Positions 30,317 to 35,960 of a stretch of DNA of 39,759 bases are shown here, in pieces. A program made the translations under genes and the position numbers. The stretch is from a virus. Below the pieces are notes generated by a model. The model was not told the origin of the DNA. It saw only the letters and a program-made list of their open reading frames with translations, and ran no database searches. Every line of letters begins with the position of its first letter. The stretch's first letter is position 1. The stretch is from IMG/VR virus record IMGVR_UViG_3300027749_000229, positions 1 through 39,759 of that record. One strand, given 5' to 3'.

Positions 30317-30883
30317 TTATGGGTTTGCTTTAAAGAAAGCCTCTGCAAATCCTAAAGGAGTCATTGAGCGTAATTCTTTTGTTCTCTCCGATTTACCACC
30401 TAGTTTCATTATCCAAGAATTAGGATCAGGAATTACCTCCTGTTTTACTAAACTTTTATTGAAATTACCCCATAACCCTGTTTTCTTAGTATAGGCATCA
30501 CCATAATGCCAAGGCTGAAAATACCAGGGATCTCCTAGTTTGGGTCTAAGTTTACTTAGTCTACCTACAGGATTTTCCAGCACCCAAAATTTAGGGTCAC
30601 ACCAAGAAATAATTTCTAATGTTTTATCTACTAGGGCTAGACTACTATCAGTACGTCCGTCTATGTCTTTAGCTTTCCAGTACTGTGCTCCTGAGCCTGC
30701 AAAATCTGTACAAGGAGGAGCAGCTAATATACCATAGACATTATCAGGTATGTCCTCGGGTTGAAGTTCTAAGATATCTATACCTAGTTTAACGTCAACT
30801 TGATACACATCATACCCTGCCCGTTTATAAGGGCTAGGCCAATTACCTGAGTAATCAAATAGTGATAATATTGTTTTTTTCAT
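30317..30883 (-). CDS. C5 cytosine methyltransferase-like protein
   Basis: Protein of 188 aa, about half the length of typical C5 methylases. It has a SAM-binding start (ILSLFDYSGNWPSPYKRAGY then VYQVDV, 5-32), motif IV AAPPCTDFAGSG (54-65, catalytic Cys58) and a motif VI equivalent VLENPVGRL (101-109). No target recognition domain is evident, so it may be a minimal phage methylase or act on nucleotides. Its ATG lies only 5 nt after the CCA of tRNA-Ser with no ribosome site, so the mRNA may begin at the tRNA processing cut. Confidence 0.72.
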   Translation of the reverse strand: MKKTILSLFDYSGNWPSPYKRAGYDVYQVDVKLGIDILELQPEDIPDNVYGILAAPPCTDFAGSGAQYWKAKDIDGRTDSSLALVDKTLEIISWCDPKFWVLENPVGRLSKLRPKLGDPWYFQPWHYGDAYTKKTGLWGNFNKSLVKQEVIPDPNSWIMKLGGKSERTKELRSMTPLGFAEAFFKANP

Positions 30884-30888
30884 AATAT

Positions 30889-30980
30889 TGGCGGAAGACA
30901 GAGGAGTCGAACCCCATCCCTGTTAAGAGAACCTGGTTTTCAAGGCCAGTCGCAGGACCAACCCCGCTGCATTATCTTCC
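30889..30980 (-). tRNA. tRNA-Ser(TGA)
   Basis: Acceptor GGAAGAT/GTCTTCC, anticodon loop CTTGAAA, long variable arm (CTCT..AGGG), T-loop TTCGACT, Ser-type G73, CCA. Confidence 0.93.
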
Positions 30981-31072
30981 ATATATAAATATACTACTCT
31001 TACGACACCTTCTTTTCAGAACTCCAGTAGTTAAACCTGACTCAGCGGGTTTAGTAGTATATTTATATATGG
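30979..31072 (-). repeat. 20-bp perfect hairpin spacer joining tRNA-Gly and tRNA-Ser
   Basis: Arms 30979-30998 and 31053-31072 are perfect inverted copies starting CCATATATAAATATAC. They include the CCA of tRNA-Gly and the first GG of tRNA-Ser. The 54-nt loop holds AAACC/GGTTT and a TTCT-GAAA-AGAA tetraloop hairpin on the - strand. Confidence 0.85.
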
Positions 31073-31144
31073 AGCGGGCAGCGAGAATCGAACTCGCAAC
31101 TTGTCCTTGGCAAGGATATGTGTTACCACTAGCACCATGCCCGC
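31070..31144 (-). tRNA. tRNA-Gly(GCC)
   Basis: Acceptor GCGGGCA/TGCCCGC, anticodon loop TTGCCAA, T-stem GCGAG/CTCGC, T73, CCA. Confidence 0.94.
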
Positions 31145-31151
31145 TCATCTT

Positions 31152-31385
31152 TTATTCTAGGGGACTTAGTCGTCCCATATCACCTTCGTGTGTAATTTTA
31201 ATATTATTAACTGTTGGAGTCAATAACTCAAAACTGCCTGGTGGAATATCATCCATATCAGTACCTGTAGGACTAATATCCTCTACACCCATATCAGCAT
31301 CTAAGGAGGGGGCATCTGCTCCGTAGCTTACGGATGTAGGTATCTTGGCATTTGCCATTGCACCTGGAGTAGATTTTAATTTCAT
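31152..31385 (-). CDS. hypothetical protein (77 aa)
   Basis: Starts at ATG 31385 (MKLKSTPGAMANAK) with AAAGGA about 8 nt upstream; a longer frame would run into tRNA-fMet. Asp/Pro/Gly-rich and probably unstructured (GVEDISPTGTDMDDIPPGSF). It lies between tRNA-fMet and tRNA-Gly. No family recognised. Confidence 0.6.
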   Translation of the reverse strand: MKLKSTPGAMANAKIPTSVSYGADAPSLDADMGVEDISPTGTDMDDIPPGSFELLTPTVNNIKITHEGDMGRLSPLE

Positions 31386-31403
31386 ACAATTTTCCTTTCG
31401 TAT

Positions 31404-31479
31404 TGGATGCAGAGGTTGGATTCGAACCAACGATTTCAGGCTTATGAGACCAGACGGATGACCACTTCCATACTCTGCG
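31404..31479 (-). tRNA. initiator-type tRNA-fMet(CAT)
   Basis: Acceptor CGCAGAG/CTCTGCA has a C1.A72 mismatch, the hallmark of bacterial initiator tRNA. Anticodon loop CTCATAA, two GC pairs beside the loop, T-stem GTTGG/CCAAC, T73, CCA. Discriminator T is unusual for fMet. Confidence 0.75.
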
Positions 31480-31537
31480 GTATTTGAGATAAGTTTATTC
31501 TGTTACGAGGAAAACTTATCAAAACCCTAAGCAGTGT

Positions 31538-31570
31538 TTAGGCTGCTAATGCGAACTGTGAGTCGTTTGC
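31538..31570 (-). other. tmRNA tag reading frame ANDSQFALAA
   Basis: Ten codons from resume codon GCA (31568-31570) to TAA. The ending ALAA is the ClpXP/ClpAP degron of bacterial trans-translation tags. Confidence 0.9.
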
Positions 31571-31656
31571 GTTTACTTGTTTTGCTTGATTAACGGTCAT
31601 CGCCTACCGAGTTGTCCATTTTCCTACTCTTTGCCCTGTCGAAACTATGCAGGCCC

Positions 31657-31714
31657 ATCAGAAGTATATTCTGTTATATTTCACCTCTCCGCGTGTGAGG
31701 TCGAATATACTTCT
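31657..31714 (-). repeat. hairpin spacer (ITS) of the permuted tmRNA
   Basis: AGAAGTATATTC (31660-31671) and GAATATACTTCT (31703-31714) are perfect 12-bp inverted copies between the two tmRNA pieces, stacking on the acceptor stem. It must be removed to free the CCA end. Confidence 0.88.
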
Positions 31715-31885
31715 GGTGGACCTGGGGGGATTCGCACCCCCGTCCAAGACACTTTTCTGTCTACTTCATACAACTATAAAATAAAAAACACACTACCTAT
31801 GCTGGGTGCTCCCAGTTACCCGCGGAATGACACAGTCCGGAACGTCTCCGCATATATTTATTAAGTGGCAAGTAGTGTATTTAAA

Positions 31886-32305
31886 TTAAAACTTAACTTT
31901 AATTCCAACAGTAGCCGAGTTACCATTTTGAGCACTCACGCGGTCCTGTCCCCAGAACTTCTGTACGCCAGCAACTACGTCAACGTTTTTATTGACCGCA
32001 GCAGTTGCTGTTACCTGAGCTGCTAGGCCATAACCACTATCATTTTTAGCAAGAGTACTTTGATATACTCCGCTTCCGCCTGCTGCTAGTTGTAGTGGTC
32101 CGACTTTAGCAATATCAAAAGATTTACCTACTGAGAAGCGGTCATAAACACGATCAACGTGTGAGGCTCCAAGGGTAACGCCTTTGACCTGTGTACTAAT
32201 GGCATATCCATCACGTCCGCTATCGGTTAAGTAGGAGGCTGTAATTTCTCCGGCATTAACAACGCCAGCAAAAGAGATAACGGCAATTGAAATAAATTTT
32301 TTCAT
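31886..32305 (-). CDS. secreted outer-membrane-barrel-like protein
   Basis: From ATG 32305 (AGGA 8 nt upstream) the protein is 139 aa. Residues 1-18 are a signal peptide (MKKFISIAVISFAGVVNA). The mature 121 aa alternate in beta-strand fashion (ITASYLTD, YAISTQVKGVTLGASH, LAAQVTATAAVNKNVDVVAG) and end VGIKVKF, a C-terminal Phe as in outer membrane proteins. An 8-strand barrel like phage lambda Lom or OmpX-type proteins is plausible, with a role in changing the host surface or blocking superinfection. It lies between tRNA-Trp and the tmRNA. Confidence 0.65.
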   Translation of the reverse strand: MKKFISIAVISFAGVVNAGEITASYLTDSGRDGYAISTQVKGVTLGASHVDRVYDRFSVGKSFDIAKVGPLQLAAGGSGVYQSTLAKNDSGYGLAAQVTATAAVNKNVDVVAGVQKFWGQDRVSAQNGNSATVGIKVKF

Positions 32306-32325
32306 AAAATATCCTGTTAAAAAGT

Positions 32326-32400
32326 TGGCATCCCCCCAAGGACTCGAACCCTGACCTAACAGATTTGGAATCTGTGATGCTGCCATTACACTAGAGAGAC
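32326..32400 (-). tRNA. tRNA-Trp(CCA)
   Basis: Acceptor GTCTCTC/GGGGGAT with several G-T pairs, anticodon arm ACAGA-TTCCAAA-TCTGT, T-stem CAGGG/CCTTG, G73, CCA. Confidence 0.9.
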
Positions 32401-32414
32401 ACTTAAAATTAGCT

Positions 32415-32603
32415 TTATGAGCGTGCTGGTACTGTACCCATTGCTGCAATCATATCCTCTGTTGTAGTACACGAGGGGTCTGTAGCCATTTGTTGGGCTG
32501 TTACAACCATCTCAGGTTGATTGTCTGCTTCTATCTGCACGCCGATCTGTTCAACCGCTGGAGTAGGGCTGTAATCGCCCCACATTGAATTTTGGTATTT
32601 CAT
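32415..32603 (-). CDS. hypothetical acidic protein (62 aa)
   Basis: Unrecognised 62-aa protein with AAGGA before the ATG. Gln/Thr/Pro-rich, probably unstructured (EADNQPEMVVTAQQMATD). Sits between tRNA-Ile and tRNA-Trp. Confidence 0.55.
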   Translation of the reverse strand: MKYQNSMWGDYSPTPAVEQIGVQIEADNQPEMVVTAQQMATDPSCTTTEDMIAAMGTVPARS

Positions 32604-32627
32604 ATTATATCCTTCTAATGATAATTA

Positions 32628-32702
32628 TGGTAGCCATGGACAATTCCGAGATGTCGACCTAACGCTTATCAAGCGTTTGCTCTTCCTCTGAGCTACACGG
32701 CT
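32628..32702 (-). tRNA. tRNA-Ile(GAT) with aberrant T-arm
   Basis: Acceptor AGCCGTG/CATGGCT, D-arm normal, anticodon arm AACGC-TTGATAA-GCGTT, A73, CCA. The T-arm GACAT-CTCGGAA-TTGTC has a T.T mismatch and lacks the T54 and A58 pair, so its function is less certain. Confidence 0.82.
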
Positions 32703-32705
32703 AAG

Positions 32706-32792
32706 TGGCGGAAGATATAGGAATCGAACCTATCGGCCTATTTCTAGACGAAGGCTTAGCAAGCCTCTGTTGCACCTTGCAACACATCTTCC
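32706..32792 (-). tRNA. tRNA-Ser(GCT)
   Basis: Acceptor GGAAGAT/ATCTTCC, anticodon arm GAGGC-TTGCTAA-GCCTT, long variable arm, T-loop TTCGATT, G73, CCA. Confidence 0.94.
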
Positions 32793-32894
32793 TTATTTTT
32801 TGCGCGCCGATCTTTTAGCCATTGCATTTAGGCTTCGGGGCTTAGGCGGCTTCTTCCCCTTTAAAATCTGACTGGTTCTACGAGGACTGGGCAT
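32793..32894 (-). CDS. 33-aa basic peptide
   Basis: A 33-codon frame (begins MPSPRRTSQILKGKKPPKPR) starting one base after the stop of the basic Pro-rich gene and ending exactly at tRNA-Ser. Very basic, with 13 Lys/Arg. Evidence is position and composition only. Confidence 0.5.
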   Translation of the reverse strand: MPSPRRTSQILKGKKPPKPRSLNAMAKRSARKK

Positions 32895-32895
32895 A

Positions 32896-33117
32896 CTAAG
32901 CCTTAGGCATCGGAGGTTTAGGTTTAGGAGTCTTCATTGGTTTTGAAGGTTGAGGCTTAGGCGGTGGACGGTTATACGTTCCACCACCCGCCTCGACGGG
33001 ACTTACTGGACTAATCATTGAACTTCCTTGTACTGGAGGCATAGCCGGAACGTGTGGACCTTCTGGCTGAATGTCGATAGCCCCCGTGGGTTTACGTTTT
33101 GGTTTAGGTTTCGCCAT
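32896..33117 (-). CDS. Pro/Lys-rich hypothetical protein (73 aa)
   Basis: Unrecognised, likely disordered, with basic Pro-rich ends (MAKPKPKRKPTG and KPMKTPKPKPPMPKA). Its ATG overlaps the upstream stop (TAATG). Could be a virion or nucleic-acid-associated peptide; no proof. Confidence 0.58.
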   Translation of the reverse strand: MAKPKPKRKPTGAIDIQPEGPHVPAMPPVQGSSMISPVSPVEAGGGTYNRPPPKPQPSKPMKTPKPKPPMPKA

Positions 33118-33314
33118 TATGCCATCCTATCTACATTTTGTCCTGGACGATTCATTCGACGATTCATTTCAACTCTTGCTTGCTCATTGTCTATAAGATC
33201 TAACTTAGCACGTTGTTCTTCTATTCGAAGTTCTTCGTGCCGCTTGTCTAACTTTTTAATTTCCCACTGGCGGTACACTTCTTCCTTTTGAAGAGAAACT
33301 CTGTTTACGTTCAT
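33117..33314 (-). CDS. charged helical protein (65 aa)
   Basis: Unrecognised 65-aa protein, one long charged helix (KKLDKRHEELRIEEQRAKLD), probably a coiled coil. AAAGGA precedes the ATG and its TAA overlaps the next start. Part of a four-gene mini-operon behind the promoter at 33805. Confidence 0.6.
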   Translation of the reverse strand: MNVNRVSLQKEEVYRQWEIKKLDKRHEELRIEEQRAKLDLIDNEQARVEMNRRMNRPGQNVDRMA

Positions 33315-33317
33315 ATG

Positions 33318-33782
33318 TTATCCTTTATATTTTTCTACCATTTCCTGAATGGCTTGTTCCATAAACTCATTAATAGTAATGTCTAGTTTATGTGCAGCTT
33401 TTGCGTATAAGAGGAAGTCTTCGTCTTTAATATCAATAGGAACAACTATTCGTGAATCATAAGGCTTATTAAAGAAAATAGCTTCAGCTTTTTCTAAAAT
33501 ATCTTCTTCTGCTTCTAGCTCAATTAGGTAGTCGCGATAGTTGCCTAAACCTTTAATGTCTGAAGTTTGCCACACATAACTTTTACCAGCAGCATCGTCT
33601 TTGGCTATGATTTCTAGGACTTCTTGCGATACTATATCATATACGCATATTAGTTTATTAAATTCAAAGCCATAGACTTCAAGACTAATAGCAGTTTTGC
33701 CATATACGTCTTGTTGATGGACAACCTCAAGGTGTCCAGTTTCATATTCGGTAATGTTTAAAAAGTCGTTTAGTTTAATCAT
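33318..33782 (-). CDS. hypothetical protein with RHH-like C-terminus (154 aa)
   Basis: Protein of 154 aa. The first 100 residues are mixed beta and helix with no known motif. The C-terminal 40 aa (VVPIDIKDEDFLLYAKAAHK then LDITINEFMEQAIQEMVEKY) look like a ribbon-helix-helix DNA-binding domain, where a short strand is followed by two helices. A regulator or partition-type protein is possible. Confidence 0.58.
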   Translation of the reverse strand: MIKLNDFLNITEYETGHLEVVHQQDVYGKTAISLEVYGFEFNKLICVYDIVSQEVLEIIAKDDAAGKSYVWQTSDIKGLGNYRDYLIELEAEEDILEKAEAIFFNKPYDSRIVVPIDIKDEDFLLYAKAAHKLDITINEFMEQAIQEMVEKYKG

Positions 33783-33804
33783 AAGTGTTCCTAGTTAAAG
33801 GATT

Positions 33805-33833
33805 ATTTTAATTGATTTTTAAGGAAAATTCAA
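33805..33833 (-). promoter_or_regulatory. probable sigma70-type promoter (weaker -10)
   Basis: TTGAAT, 17-bp spacer, TAAAAT on the - strand, upstream of the 154-aa gene. Confidence 0.55.
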
Positions 33834-33883
33834 GTACAAATTCCAGGACTTGCACCTGGACTAGCCTGTTTAGGCCTATTTTA

Positions 33884-33959
33884 TGGCTCCCCAGCGTGGG
33901 ATCGAACCACGGACAACTTGATTAACAGTCAAGTGCAACTACCGCTGTGCTACTAGGGA
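33884..33959 (-). tRNA. tRNA-Asn(GTT)
   Basis: Acceptor TCCCTAG/CTGGGGA, anticodon arm CTTGA-CTGTTAA-TCAAG, T-stem CGTGG/CCACG, G73, CCA. Confidence 0.95.
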
Positions 33960-33960
33960 A

Positions 33961-34158
33961 TTATTTTAATTGCTCTAATGCACCAGGAATTAAACTACGT
34001 TGTAGTACACTCATAGATTCTGATAGATTTCTAATATGAGCGTGTGCCCGATGCATTTGAAAGATTGGATTCAGGCTAACATATTTACCAATCTTAGGCA
34101 TTTCATCCACAGTTGGCTTCTGATAAACTACTTTACGGTCTTTAATTACTAGGGGCAT
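33961..34158 (-). CDS. hypothetical protein (65 aa)
   Basis: Unrecognised 65-aa protein (MPLVIKDRKVVYQKPTVDEM start). Its ATG follows the stop of the 47-aa gene after one base and its stop lies 1 nt before tRNA-Asn, so it is co-transcribed with that tRNA. Confidence 0.6.
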   Translation of the reverse strand: MPLVIKDRKVVYQKPTVDEMPKIGKYVSLNPIFQMHRAHAHIRNLSESMSVLQRSLIPGALEQLK

Positions 34159-34159
34159 A

Positions 34160-34303
34160 TTACTTAAGTTTAAATATAAGATTGTCGTACTCTTTTTGCA
34201 ATCGTTCTACATCATAAACCGATTGAGGATTATGACGCTCAATGAAATCTTGCATTGGATTTTTAGGCTCAAAGAATTGTTTTAAGCACTTAAATAACTT
34301 CAT
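34160..34303 (-). CDS. 47-aa hypothetical protein
   Basis: A 47-codon frame starting in ATGA overlap with the stop of the 74-aa gene (34300-34303). Composition is protein-like and helical (MQDFIERHNPQS, DVERLQKEYDNLIF). Unknown function. Confidence 0.6.
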   Translation of the reverse strand: MKLFKCLKQFFEPKNPMQDFIERHNPQSVYDVERLQKEYDNLIFKLK

Positions 34304-34524
34304 TTTGTTTGAACAAAACTATAAAATTCTGTTGCCTTTTTAATTACATCTTCAGATGTAAAGTATGTAGGCATTTTAACTAAGGCTTCAGTAGCAGCAG
34401 CAGTTCCTGCTTGGAACATAGCCTTGTTATATTCTGTTGCAAACTTTACATTTGCTGTAAACTGTTTTTCTAGGTGATCTGCTGCTAGTTTAAGCAGGTC
34501 TGCACGAATTTCAAACGGTGTCAT
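34300..34524 (-). CDS. helical hypothetical protein (74 aa)
   Basis: Unrecognised, all-helical protein (LLKLAADHLEKQFTANVKFA). Resembles its neighbour at 34511 in length and style; the two overlap by 14 nt. Possibly phasin-like as a pair, by composition only. Confidence 0.58.
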   Translation of the reverse strand: MTPFEIRADLLKLAADHLEKQFTANVKFATEYNKAMFQAGTAAATEALVKMPTYFTSEDVIKKATEFYSFVQTK

Positions 34525-34738
34525 TTTTGGTCGCCTTTGGAAATGCTTTGTTAGTAACAGCGTCGGCGGAATACTTTAGCATATCTACTGTATTTTGTGC
34601 AAGCATTTTTGCAAACTGAGTTTGTGCGTCAATAAATTTATTTGCAGCCTTGTTCAGTTTAGGGTCAGTAAAGACCTGATTGGTTAAAGCTCTTTTTGTT
34701 GATTGAAAAGAGTCAATGTAAAAATCTAGTGAAAACAT
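34511..34738 (-). CDS. phasin-like helical protein (75 aa)
   Basis: Starts at ATG 34738 with AAGGA upstream; a longer frame would enter tRNA-Ala. The segment KFIDAQTQFAKMLAQNTVDM then LKYSADA is like the phasin family, which coats polyhydroxyalkanoate granules or acts as a coiled assembly factor. The similarity is weak and from memory, so the function stays open. Confidence 0.5.
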   Translation of the reverse strand: MFSLDFYIDSFQSTKRALTNQVFTDPKLNKAANKFIDAQTQFAKMLAQNTVDMLKYSADAVTNKAFPKATKNDTV

Positions 34739-34758
34739 ATTATGTCCTTGTGTGTGTA

Positions 34759-34834
34759 AGTGGTGGACCAACGGAGAATCGAACTCCGAATTGAAGCTTG
34801 CAAAGCTACCGTTATACCGTTTAACTATAAGCCC
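34759..34834 (-). tRNA. tRNA-Ala(TGC)
   Basis: Acceptor GGGCTTA/TTGGTCC (one T.T), anticodon loop TTTGCAA with one T.T in the stem, T-stem CGGAG/CTCCG, A73, CCA. Confidence 0.9.
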
Positions 34835-34845
34835 GTTTTAGCTTT

Positions 34846-35289
34846 TTATAGAGAAGCTACGCTCTTTAAAATACTGCGAATCATCCACTGATGTTTCTGA
34901 TGCGCGTCAATTCTTTCAGCAATAAAATTAGCAATTCCTTGCTGTCTTTCCGCAGTAGCTACATCAAACGTATCAGTTAAAAACTTTAACATTGTTGCAT
35001 TATCATTGAACAATTCTTGAAACATTCCCATAGGGGGTTGTTGCATAGTTTGATCTTGAATAAAAGTTAACTCTTGAAAACGCTTTAAACTTGCTGGTGT
35101 ATAACTATCTAGGGCACGAATATATTCGGCAACTTGATCAATTGTACCATAAACATCATTATAATAATTATCTAGGAAAGCATGATATTGAGGAAAATTT
35201 TCCCCTTCAATGTTCCAATGAAAATTAGCAGCTTTAATGTAAAGGCTAAAGGTTGACCCTATAAGGGTTTTCATATTATCTACTAACAT
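34846..35289 (-). CDS. dps: Dps-like ferritin (DNA starvation protection protein)
   Basis: Protein of 147 aa, four-helix ferritin-like fold of the Dps family. All five ferroxidase-site residues are in place with standard spacing: His24 (FHWNIEG), His36, Asp40, Asp51 and Glu55. Dps oxidises and stores iron using peroxide and can coat DNA. AAGGA precedes the ATG. With the SOD homologue (2178) and glutaredoxin (25084) it points to defence against oxidative stress during infection. Confidence 0.9.
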   Translation of the reverse strand: MLVDNMKTLIGSTFSLYIKAANFHWNIEGENFPQYHAFLDNYYNDVYGTIDQVAEYIRALDSYTPASLKRFQELTFIQDQTMQQPPMGMFQELFNDNATMLKFLTDTFDVATAERQQGIANFIAERIDAHQKHQWMIRSILKSVASL

Positions 35290-35307
35290 AGTAATTCCTT
35301 TTTTTAT

Positions 35308-35384
35308 TGGTCCGTATAGAAGGATTCAAACCTTCGACCCTCTCGTCCCAAACGAGATGCGCTATCAGGCTGCGCTATACACGG
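35308..35384 (-). tRNA. tRNA-Pro(TGG)
   Basis: Acceptor CCGTGTA/TATACGG, anticodon arm TCTCG-TTTGGGA-CGAGA, T-stem GAAGG/CCTTC, A73, CCA. Confidence 0.95.
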
Positions 35385-35389
35385 GTAAG

Positions 35390-35465
35390 TGGTGCCCTAG
35401 GGGAGACTCGAACTCCCAGAACCTGGTTTCTAAGACCAGTACGTATACCATTCCGTCACCGGGGC
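35390..35465 (-). tRNA. tRNA-Leu(TAG) with short variable loop
   Basis: Acceptor GCCCCGG/CTAGGGC, Leu-like D-loop GGAATGGTATACG, anticodon arm CTGGT-CTTAGAA-ACCAG, T-stem GGGAG/CTCCC, A73, CCA. The variable region is only GTTCT, not the long arm expected of tRNA-Leu. Confidence 0.88.
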
Positions 35466-35472
35466 GATTATT

Positions 35473-35505
35473 TTTGAAACTACTACTAGTAGTAATACTT
35501 TCAAA
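35473..35505. repeat. inverted repeat between tRNA-Tyr and tRNA-Leu
   Basis: TTTGAAA/TTTCAAA and TACTACT/AGTAGTA form a nearly continuous hairpin; no T-run follows, so it may be a processing signal instead of a terminator. Confidence 0.6.
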
Positions 35506-35510
35506 GATAA

Positions 35511-35599
35511 TGGTGGAGCCGGTAGGACTCGAACCTACAGCGTTTCTTATGTGGGGGATTTACAGTCCCTTGCCTTCAACCAATTCGGCACACGTCTCC
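35511..35599 (-). tRNA. tRNA-Tyr(GTA)
   Basis: Acceptor GGAGACG/CGGCTCC, anticodon arm GGGA-CTGTAAA-TCCC, long variable arm, T-stem GTAGG/CCTAC, A73, CCA. Confidence 0.94.
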
Positions 35600-35606
35600 A
35601 TATAAA

Positions 35607-35696
35607 TCTAAGATGTGCGATGCGCCCTATATATTAAAATCTTCGCAATTAATATTGCCAAGGGGCTAGGTGGTACGCGGTGCACATCTTAGATAA
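35607..35696 (-). ncRNA. hairpin-bounded RNA element upstream of tRNA-Tyr
   Basis: A 13-bp perfect stem ATCTAAGATGTGC / GCACATCTTAGAT encloses about 64 nt with a GCAAT-ATTA-ATTGC hairpin and GCCC/GGGC. No gene is inside. Similar in build to the other tRNA-spacer hairpins of this window. Confidence 0.6.
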
Positions 35697-35700
35697 CTAA

Positions 35701-35901
35701 TTATCCTTTACGACCCGTTGCAACTTTAAATTCCTTAATGGCATCTGCATCTAAAGATGCAAGAACACGGAATTTATCTTTACCAACTTCATCGTATGTT
35801 TTTTCTGCTAACTGCCTTTGTCTAGCGACTACTTCGTCACTAAGTACCTCATAACGGCTAACAAAGGCATCAATTAAAAATTCTCTTGAATATCCTGCCA
35901 T
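35701..35901 (-). CDS. hypothetical protein (66 aa)
   Basis: Unrecognised helical protein (FVSRYEVLSDEVVARQRQLA). CGGAG sits 7 nt before the ATG, and the promoter at 35922 gives a 14-nt leader. The transcript continues into the hairpin element and tRNA-Tyr, Leu and Pro. Confidence 0.62.
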   Translation of the reverse strand: MAGYSREFLIDAFVSRYEVLSDEVVARQRQLAEKTYDEVGKDKFRVLASLDADAIKEFKVATGRKG

Positions 35902-35921
35902 AGTAGTCTCCGAAAAGATTT

Positions 35922-35950
35922 ATTATAACTGATTTTAACTAGAGATTCAA
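35922..35950 (-). promoter_or_regulatory. sigma70-type promoter
   Basis: TTGAAT, 17-bp spacer, TATAAT on the - strand; start near 35915. Confidence 0.82.
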
Positions 35951-35960
35951 GTTAATAATT

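Larger units (their letters stand above)
31487..31878 (-). ncRNA. ssrA: circularly permuted tmRNA (two-piece)
   Basis: Reading the - strand: an acceptor piece from about 31878, with domain-closing stem ACACTAC/GTAGTGT and hairpins GCGGA/TCCGC and CTGGG/CCCAG, ends in T-arm GGGGG-TGCGAAT-CCCCC, CAGGTCC, A and CCA (31714). Then come a 57-nt spacer and a coding piece starting GGGCCTGCATAGTTTCGAC at 31656. GGGCCTG pairs over 7 bp with CAGGTCC, closing the tRNA-like domain. The tag frame (31570-31538) reads ANDSQFALAA then TAA. A hairpin GATAAGTTT/AAACTTATC closes the 3' side. It would rescue stalled ribosomes with host SmpB; no smpB gene is seen. Confidence 0.9.

Noticed and set aside
33838-33870. 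T-arm-like TCCAGG-TGCAAGT-CCTGGA after tRNA-Asn
   Set aside because: No acceptor, D- or anticodon arm can be paired with it; at most a tRNA remnant.
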